Assembly: GCF_019145435.1 (NCBI RefSeq)
Contig: NZ_JAHSTS010000003.1
Coordinates: forward strand, 682,001 to 746,000
Length of the DNA stretch: 64,000 bases
Source: Pseudomonas ekonensis
GTDB taxonomy: Bacteria > Pseudomonadota > Gammaproteobacteria > Pseudomonadales > Pseudomonadaceae
Direction of reading: 5' to 3'
This document shows, one piece after another, positions 10,356 to 18,968 of this stretch (position 1 is the stretch's first letter; each line of letters begins with the position of its first letter). The notes beneath the pieces are model-generated. The model searched no databases and had not been told where the DNA came from. It saw only the letters and a list, made by a program, of their open reading frames with translations. The position numbers and the translations under genes were made by a program.

Positions 10356-11267
10356 CTACAGCACAATACTCATGCCGTCATACGCCACTTCAACATTGCG
10401 CCGCACCAGTTGCGCACGCTCCGGCGAGTCTTCGTCGAGGATCGGGTTGGTGTTGTTGATGTGGATAAGTACCTTGCGCTGCTCGGGAAGCCGCTCCAGC
10501 ACTTCCAGCATGCCGCCGGGGCCGTTCTGGGCCAGGTGGCCCATTTCGCGGCCGGTGCGGGTGCCGACGCCGCGGCGCTGCATTTCATCGTCGTCCCACA
10601 GCGTGCCGTCCACCAGCACGCAGTCGCTGCCGGCCATGATCTCCAGCAGCGGCGCATCGACCTTGCCCAGCCCCGGGGCGTAGAACAGCTTGCCGCCGGT
10701 GTTCAGGTCTTCGACGATCAGGCCGATGTTGTCGCCCGGGTGCGGGTCGAAGCGGTGCGGCGAATACGGCGGCGCCGCGCTGCGCAGGGGTAGCGGGGTG
10801 AAGCGCAGGTTCGGGCAGGCGGCGATGGTGAAGCTCTGGTCGAGCTCGATGCGGTTCCAGTCCAGTCCGCCGTTCCAGTGCTTGAGCATGTTGAACAGCG
10901 GGAAACCGGTGCTCAGGTCTTCGTGGACCATGTCCGTGCACCAGACCTGGTGCGGGCAACCTTCGCGCAGGCTGAGCAGGCCGGTGGTGTGGTCGATCTG
11001 GCTGTCCATCAGGATGATCGCGCCGATGCCGGTGTCACGCAGGGCGCGGCCCGGCTGCATAGGGGCGAAGCCCTGGAGCTGGGCGCGGATGTCCGGCGAG
11101 GCGTTGCACAGCACCCAGTTCACGCCGTCATCGGAGATCGCGATGGACGATTGGGTGCGGGCCCGGGCGTTCAGGCTGCCGTCGCGAAAGCCGGCGCAGT
11201 TGACGCAGTTGCAGTTCCACTGCGGAAAGCCGCCGCCGGCGGCCGAACCCAGAATCTGGACAAACAT
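10356..11267 (-). CDS. pqqB: PQQ synthesis hydroxylase PqqB
   Basis: 303-residue metallo-beta-lactamase-fold PqqB, thought to hydroxylate the crosslinked Glu-Tyr dipeptide. Conserved parts: [16 protein letters not shown] at the N-terminus, with the structural zinc cysteines, and [11 protein letters not shown], a variant of the MBL metal motif. Starts with ATG at 11267, 84 bases after pqqA and behind an intercistronic terminator-like hairpin. Length normal. Confidence 0.95.
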   Translation of the reverse strand: MFVQILGSAAGGGFPQWNCNCVNCAGFRDGSLNARARTQSSIAISDDGVNWVLCNASPDIRAQLQGFAPMQPGRALRDTGIGAIILMDSQIDHTTGLLSLREGCPHQVWCTDMVHEDLSTGFPLFNMLKHWNGGLDWNRIELDQSFTIAACPNLRFTPLPLRSAAPPYSPHRFDPHPGDNIGLIVEDLNTGGKLFYAPGLGKVDAPLLEIMAGSDCVLVDGTLWDDDEMQRRGVGTRTGREMGHLAQNGPGGMLEVLERLPEQRKVLIHINNTNPILDEDSPERAQLVRRNVEVAYDGMSIVL

Positions 11268-11290
11268 GAGCGCTCCATCATTTCAACGCG

Positions 11291-11322
11291 GAAAACAAAA
11301 CGCCCCGGCGGGCCGAGGCGTT
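11291..11322 (-). terminator. Partial terminator between pqqA and pqqB
   Basis: Read on the minus strand, AACGCCTCGG-CCCG-CCGGGGCGTT forms a 10-bp stem (one G-U pair) followed by TTGTTTT. It lies 30 bases after the pqqA stop. A leaky terminator here would give much more pqqA than pqqB-E transcript, as needed for a consumed peptide substrate. Confidence 0.8.
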
Positions 11323-11351
11323 GCACTGCTGTGTTCTGCCAGGGGCAGGAC

Positions 11352-11426
11352 TCAGCGGCTGGCGAAGTACATGGTGACTTCGAAGCCGATGCGCAGGTCG
11401 GTGTAGGCCGGTTTGGTCCAGGACAT
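11352..11426 (-). CDS. pqqA: PQQ precursor peptide PqqA
   Basis: 24-residue ribosomally made precursor of [15 protein letters not shown] followed by [12 protein letters not shown]. Glu16 and Tyr20, in F-E-x-x-x-Y-F, are the residues fused by PqqE to build the cofactor. AAGGTGACT-type purine-rich sequence is not seen upstream on the coding strand; ribosome binding is by a GAGTCACCTT region of ordinary strength. Located between pqqF and pqqB; the 165 bases upstream (11427-11591) must hold the main pqq promoter. Confidence 0.97.
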
Positions 11427-11591
11427 AAGGTGACTCCTCAATGGTTTTCGGGTGGTTGAGACAGCGCTATCCATAGGTATAGTCCACGGCAGCGCAATGA
11501 CGTTCAAAATAGTTAGGCGGCTATGTTACTCAAAATTTCAGAGGCTTTGCCCGTGAATCTGCGAGAAAGCTCATTGCAGCTCAGGTAACGA

Positions 11592-14024
11592 TCATTGCGC
11601 CGTTCGCCACGGCGCGCCCGGCGAAGGGCTGCTGGCCAGGCAGCGCCAGCCGCCTTCGGCCTGGATCAGGCGCTGCGCGGCGGCGGTCAGGGCCGGGCGC
11701 TCCAGGCGCTCGATGGCGGCGGCCAACTGCGTCAGATAATCCGACGGATGGCCGGCCAGCCTGGCCTGCCACAGCAGCTCGGCGGCGTCCTTCAGGGCGA
11801 GGCTTGCGGCGTCGAACTGATCGGCCAGCGCCTGGCGCTGTTGCAGGAGCGTTTGATCGTCGAGGTTTGCGACGAGCGCCGCGAGCGCGTCCATGAACTG
11901 CCGGATGTGTTCGAGCAATTCGGCAGGCGCAACGCTCGGCGACTGCACGCCGAACAGCAGCCCGGTCTGGCCGTGCACCGTGCGGATCCCGCTGAACACG
12001 GCATAACCCAATTGCAGCTCGACCCGCAGGCGTTGGTAGAACGGCGTCTGGCCGATGTGGGCCAGCAGGCGCCAGGCCGCTTCGTCGTCGAGCCCCTGGC
12101 TGGCGGCCGGGCAGAACAGCAGCAGCGCGTGCTCGCCGGACGCGGTGTCGAGGTGCGCCCAGAGCCGTTCGCCGTTGATCGCCGGCAGCGGCGCCAGTCG
12201 GTTGTCGGCGGTGCCCGGGATGCGGCTCAGGGCCAGGCCCATGGCCGATTGGGTTCTGGCGTTGAGACCGAGGGCCAGACCGTCCCAGCGCGAAGTTGTC
12301 CACAGGTGCGCGGCGTCGTCAGCGGTGGCGGCGGATTCCAGGCCTTGCTCCGGCAACGCCTTGAGCAACTGGCGGATCGGTATCAACGGCCTGTCCTGTT
12401 CGGCCGGCGGGGCATCGCCGTCCGTTTGCGTCAGCGTTTGCAGCGCCGATTCGAGGACCGCCGGCATCGGCTCCTGCAGGCCCGTGAGTTTCAGCAGCCA
12501 TTGATTCCCCGTTGTCGTGAAGGACAGCTCGACCCCGGCCTGACGCGCGTCTTCGCTCACGTCTTGCAGAGCCCGTTGCAGCTTCGCCGGCAGCCCTTCG
12601 GCTGGGGCCGATGCGAGCACCCAGCGCAGAAACACCGCGCCTTCTTCGCCGGTATCCGGCAAGGCCTGGCTGAACTGCATCGCCGAGCGCTCCCGGCGGC
12701 TGCGCGAGCGATCCTGGGCAAAGGTGCGCAGGCCTCGGTGGGCGCTGGTCTGGCCGCGGATCAGATTGGCGTTGGCCAGCGGCGGCGCTTCGCGCAGGAA
12801 CGGATTGGCGGCGGGCAAATGCCAACGGTCGCTGAAGTTATCCACAACGCCGAGCTGACGGAGAACTTGCTCGAGCGCTGTGGCGCCGGCATCGGACAGG
12901 TGGTTTTCCAGGGGCTCACTGTCCGCCCGCGCCGATTGCAGCGCGCCGCTGACCTGCTGGCGGCGTTGCAGCAGTGTCGCGTATTCCTTGCGCAAGGCCG
13001 GCCAGTCCTGTTGTGCAGCAAAGAAGCTCAACCAGTCGTGCAGCGCTTCGACGAGGGTGTCTGTGCCAGCGGCGGGGGTACTGAACTGCACATGCAGCAA
13101 GGCTTGCCCGCCGAAGCGGTACAGCGGCTCGGCCTTCAGCCCTTGCGCCAATCCCTGATGGCGAAGATGGGCGAGCAGCCCGCCGGGTTTGGCGTTGTTC
13201 AGCCAATGGCAGAGGAACGCCATCGCTTCGGCGGATCCTTCCGGCAGATCCTCAAGGGCGAACAACTGATGGATCCGCCCCTCAGCGACCTGTTGATAAC
13301 TGTTTGCCGATCCCGCCATCAGCGGCACGGGAGGCGTTTGCGCAACCTTATCCCCAACCGGCAACGCCGCGTCGAACTGCCGGGCCAGGGCTTGCAATGC
13401 TTCGAGGCTCTGCGGGCCGACCAGGCTCAGGGTCATCTGGCCGGTGCGGTAGCAGCGCTGATGGAAGCCTTTCAACGCCTGCTGAAACTCCTCCTGCGGC
13501 ACGGGCAGGCTGTCCCGGTTGCCGGCATGGAACCCGCGCAGCGGATGGTCGGCCGCCAGACCTGCGTACAGCGCATGTTGTTGCTGGGCCGCCGCATCTT
13601 GAGACCAGGCGACGAATTCCGCGTGCAGCACTTCCCGTTCGCGCAACTGTTCGTCCGGATACATGCGGGGATGGGCGAGCATGTCCGACAGACGCTCTAG
13701 CCCTCCGGTGAAGGACGCGGTCGGCAGCTCAACGAAAAAGTCCGTGGTGCGTTCGCGGGTGCTGGCGTTCACCTGGCCGCCGTGGCTCTGCACGTAGGCC
13801 ATCAGCCCCTGCTGCGCGGGAAAGCGCTCGGTGCCGAGAAACAGCAGATGCTCCAGGAAATGCGCCATGCCCGGCCACGCCAACGGCACGTCATGGCTGC
13901 CGGCGGCCACCCGCAGCACGGCAGCGCTGCGCGTCAGGCCGGGTACATGGCGCAGGGTCACGCGCAAGCCGTTGGCCAGGGTTTCGGTGTAGGGGCGGGG
14001 ATGAGTCGGCACAGGCATGGGCAC
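11592..14024 (-). CDS. pqqF: PQQ peptidase PqqF (M16 family)
   Basis: 810-residue zinc metallopeptidase of the M16 (insulinase/pitrilysin) family that releases the modified dipeptide from PqqA. The N-terminal domain carries the inverted zinc motif HxxEH (HFLEHLLFLGTERFP), followed by GGQVNAST and a downstream acidic segment. The C-terminal half is the degenerate, non-catalytic M16 repeat. Starts at the ATG of MPMPVPTHPRPYTETL. No signal peptide. It lies directly upstream of pqqA in the same direction, the pqqFABCDE order of fluorescent pseudomonads. Confidence 0.93.
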   Translation of the reverse strand: MPMPVPTHPRPYTETLANGLRVTLRHVPGLTRSAAVLRVAAGSHDVPLAWPGMAHFLEHLLFLGTERFPAQQGLMAYVQSHGGQVNASTRERTTDFFVELPTASFTGGLERLSDMLAHPRMYPDEQLREREVLHAEFVAWSQDAAAQQQHALYAGLAADHPLRGFHAGNRDSLPVPQEEFQQALKGFHQRCYRTGQMTLSLVGPQSLEALQALARQFDAALPVGDKVAQTPPVPLMAGSANSYQQVAEGRIHQLFALEDLPEGSAEAMAFLCHWLNNAKPGGLLAHLRHQGLAQGLKAEPLYRFGGQALLHVQFSTPAAGTDTLVEALHDWLSFFAAQQDWPALRKEYATLLQRRQQVSGALQSARADSEPLENHLSDAGATALEQVLRQLGVVDNFSDRWHLPAANPFLREAPPLANANLIRGQTSAHRGLRTFAQDRSRSRRERSAMQFSQALPDTGEEGAVFLRWVLASAPAEGLPAKLQRALQDVSEDARQAGVELSFTTTGNQWLLKLTGLQEPMPAVLESALQTLTQTDGDAPPAEQDRPLIPIRQLLKALPEQGLESAATADDAAHLWTTSRWDGLALGLNARTQSAMGLALSRIPGTADNRLAPLPAINGERLWAHLDTASGEHALLLFCPAASQGLDDEAAWRLLAHIGQTPFYQRLRVELQLGYAVFSGIRTVHGQTGLLFGVQSPSVAPAELLEHIRQFMDALAALVANLDDQTLLQQRQALADQFDAASLALKDAAELLWQARLAGHPSDYLTQLAAAIERLERPALTAAAQRLIQAEGGWRCLASSPSPGAPWRTAQ

Positions 14025-14066
14025 TTCCAGAACGGTGAGGTGCCCATGCTAGCGGATTACGCGGGG

Positions 14067-14861
14067 TCAGCGTTTGTTCAGTGCGTCGTACAGCTCTGGG
14101 CGACGATCGGTGAAGTAGCGGTTGGCGGCGCGGGAATCGGCCATCAGGCGCCGGTCCAGCTCGCCGACGATCAAGGCTTCGTCCAGGCCGGCCTGGGCGA
14201 TTCGGCTGCCGTCCGGCGCGGCGATGCTGCTCTGGCCGCAGTAGTGGATGTCGCCTTCATGGCCGCAGTAATTGGCATAGGCCACGTAGCATTGGTTTTC
14301 GAAGGCGCGGGAACGGACGGTGACGTCGGCGATGAAGTCGTACGGCACCATGTTCGCCGTCGGCACCAGGATCAGCTCGGCGCCTTGCAGAGCCAGGCGC
14401 CGGGCGTTCTCCGGGAACTCCACGTCGTAGCAGATCAGGAAACCGAGCTTCCAGCCGTTGAGCTCGACGATGGGGAACTCATCTTCGCCGGGGCTGAACA
14501 TCGACCGGTCGAGATCGCCGAACAGGTGCGTCTTGCGGTAGTTGCACAGGCGCTCGCCCCGGGCGTCGATCAATTGCACGGCGTTGTAGATCTGCCCGTC
14601 GGCGGCGCGCTCGGGGTAGCCGTACAGGATCGCCAGGCCGGCGGCCTTGGCGATCCGTCCGATCTGTTGCGCCCACTCACCGTTGTAGACCTCGGCCAGC
14701 GTACCGACCGCTTCCTGGCCGATGTTGTAGCCGGTCATGAACATCTCCGGCAGCACCAGCAGGTCGGCGCCCTTGGCCTCCATCGCCACTCGCTGGAGGC
14801 GCTGCAGGTTCGCGGCCGGTTCCAGCGGCTGCGGCGGACATTGGTAAAGGGCTACGCGCAT
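14067..14861 (-). CDS. davA: 5-aminovaleramidase (nitrilase superfamily)
   Basis: 264-residue carbon-nitrogen hydrolase that converts 5-aminopentanamide to 5-aminovalerate and ammonia, the second step of the lysine 2-monooxygenase pathway. The catalytic triad is visible: Glu39 (LVLPEMF), Lys110 (NYRKTHLFG), Cys144 (LICYDVEFPE). It starts 12 bases after the davB stop, so the two form an operon in pathway order. Length and neighbourhood match P. putida DavA (PP_0382, from memory). Confidence 0.93.
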   Translation of the reverse strand: MRVALYQCPPQPLEPAANLQRLQRVAMEAKGADLLVLPEMFMTGYNIGQEAVGTLAEVYNGEWAQQIGRIAKAAGLAILYGYPERAADGQIYNAVQLIDARGERLCNYRKTHLFGDLDRSMFSPGEDEFPIVELNGWKLGFLICYDVEFPENARRLALQGAELILVPTANMVPYDFIADVTVRSRAFENQCYVAYANYCGHEGDIHYCGQSSIAAPDGSRIAQAGLDEALIVGELDRRLMADSRAANRYFTDRRPELYDALNKR

Positions 14862-14873
14862 CAGGGATTCCTC

Positions 14874-16556
14874 TTACTCGGGCAAGGCGACTGGGCCGAT
14901 GTCTTTGAACACGTCACCCGGGCCCGGGTTCTCTTTATGGGTGGCGCCGCCGAAGTGTTTCATGATTCCCCACACCGCGTTGAGCGAAGTCTGCACCGCG
15001 CCTTCGACCCACGCCGGCGTCCACGACACGTCATCGCCGGCGATGAAGATCCCGCGCTGTTCGGCCGGCATCTCGTCCTGCATGAAGTGCGCGTACATGC
15101 GCTGGTTGTAGCGGTAGTGGCCGGGCAGGGCGCCCTTGAAGGCACCGAGGAAGTGCGGGTCGGCTTCCCACGACACGGTGATCGGATCGCCGATGATGCG
15201 CGAGGCGATGTCGACCTTCGGGTAGATCTTCTTCAACGCGTCCAGCGCCAGTTTCACGCGCTTTTCCACCGGGTGCGGGAGCATCTTCAACGCGTCGCTC
15301 ATCCACGAGTACGACAGGCAGATCACGCCCGGCTTGTCGTCGCCGTTGTCGAACAGATAGGTGCCGCGGGTGAGGCGGTCGGTGAGGGTCATGCTCATCA
15401 GGTCGCGGCCGGTTTCCGGATCCTTGTCCTTCCAGAACGGCCGGTCGACCATCACGAAGGTCTTCGACGACTGCATGTAGCGGGTGCGGTCGAGGGCCAT
15501 CCACATCTTTTGCGAGAACAGGGTCTCTTCGCATTCGATCTGGGTGGTCAGCAGCCAACTCTGGCAGGTGGTCAGCACGGCGGCGTACTCGCGGGTGTCG
15601 CCGTTGTTGTCGGTGACGGCGAAACGGCCGCCCGGCGCATGGGCGATCTTCTTCACGCCCGAACGCGGCGCGCCGCGGTGCAGCGATTTCAGGCTGGTGC
15701 CTTGCGGCCAGTGCACGCAACGCTCCGGCACGTGCCGCCAGATGCCTTGCGGCACCTGTTCCACGCCGCCGACCACCAGGTGCTGGTGATCGTCGCAGTT
15801 GGTCATCACCACGCGGAAGATTTCCAGCATCGAGTTGGGGAAGTCCGAGTCCCAGCCGCCGGTGCCGAAGCCGACCTGGCCGAACACTTCGCGGTGGTGG
15901 AACGACAGTTTGGCGAACGCCTTGGAGGTGGCGACAAAGTCGTAGAACGTGCGGTCGTCCCACAGCGGCACGAGGGTGTTCCACAGCTCCTTGAGGCGCG
16001 GCACGTCGCGGTCGCGGATCGCCTGCTGGATCTCGCCGAAGCGCGCGCCGTCCTCCAGGGCGTCCGCCCAGGCGTCGGCCACTTCCTGGAACAGTGCAGG
16101 AAGATCCGCCAGTTTCTGGGCGTAATGGGTCTTGCCTTCCAGGTCGATCACGGTGCTGCCGGAGGCCGGCGTCAGCGGGTTGGGGAAAGGTTTGGTTTCC
16201 AGGCCGAGCTTGTCGACATAGTGGTAGAACGCGGTGGACGACACCGGGAAACGCATACCGCCCAGTTCCGCGACGATGCCGTCGGTGCCGTTGAACGCCT
16301 GGGAGCGCAGGCGGCCACCGAGCTTGGAGGCCTCGTAGACTACGGGCTTGAGGCCCAGCTTCATCAGCTCGTACGCGGCCACCAGCCCGGCGATGCCGGC
16401 GCCGACGATCGCCACTTCCGCGCCGTGGTGCTGCTCGGGAATGCTGCCCAGGCCGGCCGGGTGTTCGATCCAGTCGTCGAAGGCGAAGGGGAAGTCCGGG
16501 CCGAAGATGGTGACCGGTTTTTTACCGTCTGCAGGATGGCGATTGTTCTTGTTCAT
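14874..16556 (-). CDS. davB: L-lysine 2-monooxygenase (flavin amine oxidase family)
   Basis: 560-residue FAD enzyme that decarboxylates and oxygenates L-lysine to 5-aminopentanamide. The Rossmann dinucleotide motif VGAGIAGLVAAYEL is near residue 50, and the amine-oxidase C-terminal block FIAGDDVSWTPAWVEGAVQTSL is near the end. The start MNKNNRHPADGKKP is the one I remember for the Pseudomonas enzyme. Together with davA it commits lysine to the 5-aminovalerate route. The family also contains tryptophan 2-monooxygenase, but the linked amidase and this N-terminus favour lysine. Confidence 0.92.
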   Translation of the reverse strand: MNKNNRHPADGKKPVTIFGPDFPFAFDDWIEHPAGLGSIPEQHHGAEVAIVGAGIAGLVAAYELMKLGLKPVVYEASKLGGRLRSQAFNGTDGIVAELGGMRFPVSSTAFYHYVDKLGLETKPFPNPLTPASGSTVIDLEGKTHYAQKLADLPALFQEVADAWADALEDGARFGEIQQAIRDRDVPRLKELWNTLVPLWDDRTFYDFVATSKAFAKLSFHHREVFGQVGFGTGGWDSDFPNSMLEIFRVVMTNCDDHQHLVVGGVEQVPQGIWRHVPERCVHWPQGTSLKSLHRGAPRSGVKKIAHAPGGRFAVTDNNGDTREYAAVLTTCQSWLLTTQIECEETLFSQKMWMALDRTRYMQSSKTFVMVDRPFWKDKDPETGRDLMSMTLTDRLTRGTYLFDNGDDKPGVICLSYSWMSDALKMLPHPVEKRVKLALDALKKIYPKVDIASRIIGDPITVSWEADPHFLGAFKGALPGHYRYNQRMYAHFMQDEMPAEQRGIFIAGDDVSWTPAWVEGAVQTSLNAVWGIMKHFGGATHKENPGPGDVFKDIGPVALPE

Positions 16557-16683
16557 GGCTGACCTTGCTGGCGACCCGACGCAGGATGCGCGTCTGAGTA
16601 TAGGAAAAGATGCCGGCCATTCTAGGGAGCGCAGAACACGTTAATAAGACGCAATGTGTCGTCGTTATGCCGTTTTATCAGTC

Positions 16684-16699
16684 GATATGACGATATATC
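16684..16699. promoter_or_regulatory. Possible operator upstream of davB
   Basis: GATAT-GACGAT-ATATC is an inverted repeat in the unusually AT-rich 221-base gap between the AsnC-type regulator and davB, about 130 bases upstream of the davB start. It is a candidate binding site for that regulator; only symmetry and position support it. Confidence 0.3.
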
Positions 16700-16777
16700 T
16701 GTGCATAGTGACTAGTTCAGGAGCGAGCCTGGTCGCGAAGAGGCCCGACCGCACAACCAATATGCCGAACCCGGGGG

Positions 16778-17239
16778 TCAAACCGGCTGCCCTCGGTCAA
16801 TCTTGCTGCTCAGGATGATCGACGTGGTCGTCTTTTCCACCCCGTCCACGCTGCCGATCTGGTCGAGCAACTGATCCAGCTGCTCCGGCGAGTCGGTGCG
16901 CAGCCACGCCACATAATCGAATTCACCACTCACCGCACACAGTTGCTGCACCTGCGCCATGGCGCTGAGCCGGCGCAACACCTCTTTCCCGGAGCGGGGT
17001 TGCACGGTGATGCCCACGTACGCCTGCAATCCGCCGTCCACCACCCGCTGGCCCAGGCGCACGCCGTAACCGGTGATGACCTTGGCCTTTTCCAGCCGTG
17101 CCAGCCGTGACGTCACGGTGGTGCGGGCGATCCCCAATTGCCGCGCAAGCATCGCCACGCTCTCGCGGGCGTTGATTTGCAGGGCGGCGATCAGCTGACG
17201 GTCGATTTCGTCGAGCACGGGCGGGCGGATGTCAGGCAA
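16778..17239 (-). CDS. Lrp/AsnC-family regulator, probable control of davBA
   Basis: 153-residue Lrp/AsnC protein: N-terminal helix-turn-helix (LDEIDRQLIAALQINARESVAMLARQLGIARTTVTSRLARLE) and a C-terminal RAM/ligand-binding domain. The start is a choice: TTG at 17239 has GGAG 7 bases upstream and gives MPDIRPPVLDE; the ATG at 17275 is in frame but has no ribosome site. It lies just upstream of davB in the same direction, so an amino acid such as lysine is a likely effector (inference). Confidence 0.88.
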   Translation of the reverse strand: MPDIRPPVLDEIDRQLIAALQINARESVAMLARQLGIARTTVTSRLARLEKAKVITGYGVRLGQRVVDGGLQAYVGITVQPRSGKEVLRRLSAMAQVQQLCAVSGEFDYVAWLRTDSPEQLDQLLDQIGSVDGVEKTTTSIILSSKIDRGQPV

Positions 17240-17627
17240 AGGGCGTCTCCAGGGGCGCGGACGGATGGGCTGCATGTTACAGATTCAGGCGGGAGAGCGC
17301 TTACGGCCGACAATCGAAGGGTTTCTGGACTGTCTGGTTTATTTCTATTGCGACACATTGCGGCGGGCAACCGTGTGCGCAGCGGCGAACGGGTGTGGGC
17401 CTGGGATCCGGGCAACCCGAACATCACCAAGCGCCCGCCGCCCGATGACCTGCGTGTCGCCCAAGACCGGAAGGCAGTACATCCTGCTGGCGGCGGGCGG
17501 GGCGCGAATTTGGCGAAATGGGTGGAAGCTGGGCACTGTGTCGCCAGTGTATTGTTTTTTGTACCGCGGAGCGGTCAGGTTTTTCGGCCATGACGTTGTT
17601 CGCCTGGTAAAAATGTGATCAGGGTTG
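17240..17627. other. Gene-free stretch upstream of the rtcB cassette
   Basis: No convincing gene on either strand. Small frames (e.g. plus strand 17229-17618) are low-complexity and match no family I recognise. The stretch is less GC-rich than its surroundings, with T-rich runs near 17338 and 17553. It should hold the promoter of the AsnC gene on the minus strand. Confidence 0.5.
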
Positions 17628-17656
17628 TTGCAAGGTGGCAATTACACACCTAACAT
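17628..17656 (+). promoter_or_regulatory. Putative sigma-70 promoter of the leader-rtcB-prfH unit
   Basis: TTGCAA (17628-17633), exactly 17 bases, then TAACAT (17651-17656): 4 of 6 matches in each box. This would start the RNA near 17663 and give a 30-nt leader before the small ORF at 17695. Confidence 0.45.
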
Positions 17657-17678
17657 GCCCGCCTTCTCTCACCCGACA

Positions 17679-17718
17679 GCAAAGGAGGTACATCATGCAA
17701 CAGTTGATCACCCTTTGC
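17679..17718 (+). promoter_or_regulatory. Leader hairpin sequestering the small-ORF ribosome site
   Basis: GCAAAGG (17679-17685), which includes half of the AAAGGAGG ribosome site of the small ORF, is complementary over 7 bp to CCTTTGC (17712-17718) inside that ORF. A ribosome translating the ORF would melt the stem, so translation and structure are coupled. The downstream strand reads TGATCACCCTTTG, which resembles the anti-Shine-Dalgarno end of 16S rRNA. Confidence 0.45.
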
Positions 17719-17736
17719 AGGTCGCGCCTGGCTTGA
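17695..17736 (+). CDS. Putative 13-residue leader peptide before rtcB
   Basis: ATG...TGA encoding MQQLITLCRSRLA. It is preceded by AAAGGAGG with a 6-base spacer, the strongest Shine-Dalgarno sequence seen in the window. It ends 95 bases before rtcB. Peptide family not recognised. Its excellent initiation site, tiny size and position between a plausible promoter and structured RNA suggest a regulatory leader rather than a functional protein. Confidence 0.5.
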   Translation: MQQLITLCRSRLA

Positions 17737-17744
17737 ACGCATTC

Positions 17745-17763
17745 GCCGCTACTCGTTAGCGGT
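17745..17763 (+). promoter_or_regulatory. Second leader hairpin before rtcB
   Basis: GCCGCTA-CTCGT-TAGCGGT: a 7-bp stem (one G-U) just after the small-ORF stop. A run CATCTTTTTGTTTC follows at 17800. Part of a structured 5' region of about 170 nt before rtcB. Confidence 0.4.
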
Positions 17764-17831
17764 ACAGCAACGCCCGGCCTCTGGCCTGCCAATCCGAACA
17801 TCTTTTTGTTTCAACCCATCAGGATTGGACT

Positions 17832-18968
17832 ATGGGCACTTGCATTCGCAATTTGTCCGACGGCGCCGTATTGGTCGCCGCGGACGACACCTGGATCGAA
17901 GGAAAAGCGATCCAACAACTCGAAACCACCGCTCGCCTAGGGGGCATGCATCGGGTGGCCGGCATGCCGGACCTGCATCCGGGGCGTGGCTATCCGGTCG
18001 GCGCGGCATTCTTTTCCGTGGGGCGTTTGTACCCGACGCTGGTCGGCAATGACATCGGCTGTGGCATGGCGCTGTGGCGCACGGACATCCCGACCGCCAA
18101 GCTGCATCTGGACAAGCTGGAGAAACGCCTTGGCAACCTCGACCTGCCGCTCGACGAGACGTGGCAGGAAGCCGTCGCCAGCTTCGGTTTGCCTGCCACG
18201 GGGCACGAGCGTTCTCTAGGCACCATTGGTGGTGGTAACCACTTCGCCGAGTTGCAGCAACTCGATGAAGGCTACGACGATGCGGCCCTGGCAGCCTTGG
18301 GCATCGAGCGCAAACACCTGCTGTTGCTGGTGCACAGCGGCTCGCGTGGTTTGGGCGAGGCGATCTTGCGTGAGCAGGTCGACCTGTTCGGTCATCACGG
18401 ACTGGAGGCGGGCAGCGAGGCCAGCACTCATTACCTGAGCCGGCACAACGGCGCGCTGCGTTTTGCCGAAGCCAACCGTCAGTTGATTGCCCGGCGCATG
18501 CTCGACCGCTTGCGTGCCGATGGCGATGTACTGCTCGACATCAACCACAACCTGGTGTCGCCAGCGCAGGTCGACGGGCTCGATGGCTGGCTGCATCGCA
18601 AAGGCGCCACACCGTCGGATCAGGGGGCGGTGGTGATCCCTGGTTCGCGCGGCGACTACAGCTACTTGGTACAGCCGATCGCCGACGAGCGCAGCCTGTT
18701 GTCCCTGGCCCATGGCGCCGGACGCAAATGGATGCGCAGCGAGTGCAAGGACCGCCTCGCCTCGCGCTACAGCGTCGAGCAACTGAGTCGTACGGCACTA
18801 GGCAGCCGCGTGATCTGCGCCGACCGGGCGCTGATCTACGAGGAAGCGCCGGAGGCCTACAAGGCTATCGACTCGGTGGTGGGTGCCTTGCGTGAAGCGG
18901 GGTTGGTTCGCGTGCTGGCACGACTGAAACCGGTGCTCACCTACAAGACGCGCGGAGGGTGCTGCTGA
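17832..18968 (+). CDS. rtcB: RtcB-type RNA ligase (short, PrfH-linked form)
   Basis: 378-residue GTP- and Mn-dependent RNA 3'-phosphate/5'-OH ligase. Metal and catalytic motifs are intact: NDIGCG (Asp74, Cys77), GGGNHF (His137), HSGSRG (His168), INHN (His239), and AHGAGRKW with His294 as the guanylylated histidine. It is shorter than the usual ~408-residue RtcB and overlaps prfH in a TGATG junction. RtcB variants paired with PrfH have been reported to reseal 16S rRNA cut at the decoding centre by colicin E3-type nucleases (memory of recent work). No rtcA or rtcR is nearby. It starts with ATG at 17832, AGGA upstream. It ends in an unusual Cys-Cys. Confidence 0.93.
   Translation: MGTCIRNLSDGAVLVAADDTWIEGKAIQQLETTARLGGMHRVAGMPDLHPGRGYPVGAAFFSVGRLYPTLVGNDIGCGMALWRTDIPTAKLHLDKLEKRLGNLDLPLDETWQEAVASFGLPATGHERSLGTIGGGNHFAELQQLDEGYDDAALAALGIERKHLLLLVHSGSRGLGEAILREQVDLFGHHGLEAGSEASTHYLSRHNGALRFAEANRQLIARRMLDRLRADGDVLLDINHNLVSPAQVDGLDGWLHRKGATPSDQGAVVIPGSRGDYSYLVQPIADERSLLSLAHGAGRKWMRSECKDRLASRYSVEQLSRTALGSRVICADRALIYEEAPEAYKAIDSVVGALREAGLVRVLARLKPVLTYKTRGGCC

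Noticed and set aside
13782..16562. 926-codon open frame antisense to davB, davA and the pqqF 5' end
   Set aside because: Spans three genuine genes on the other strand; His/Arg/Val-rich shadow.
17229..17618. 129-codon plus-strand frame upstream of the rtcB leader
   Set aside because: Begins inside the AsnC gene on the other strand, has no ribosome site and no recognisable family.
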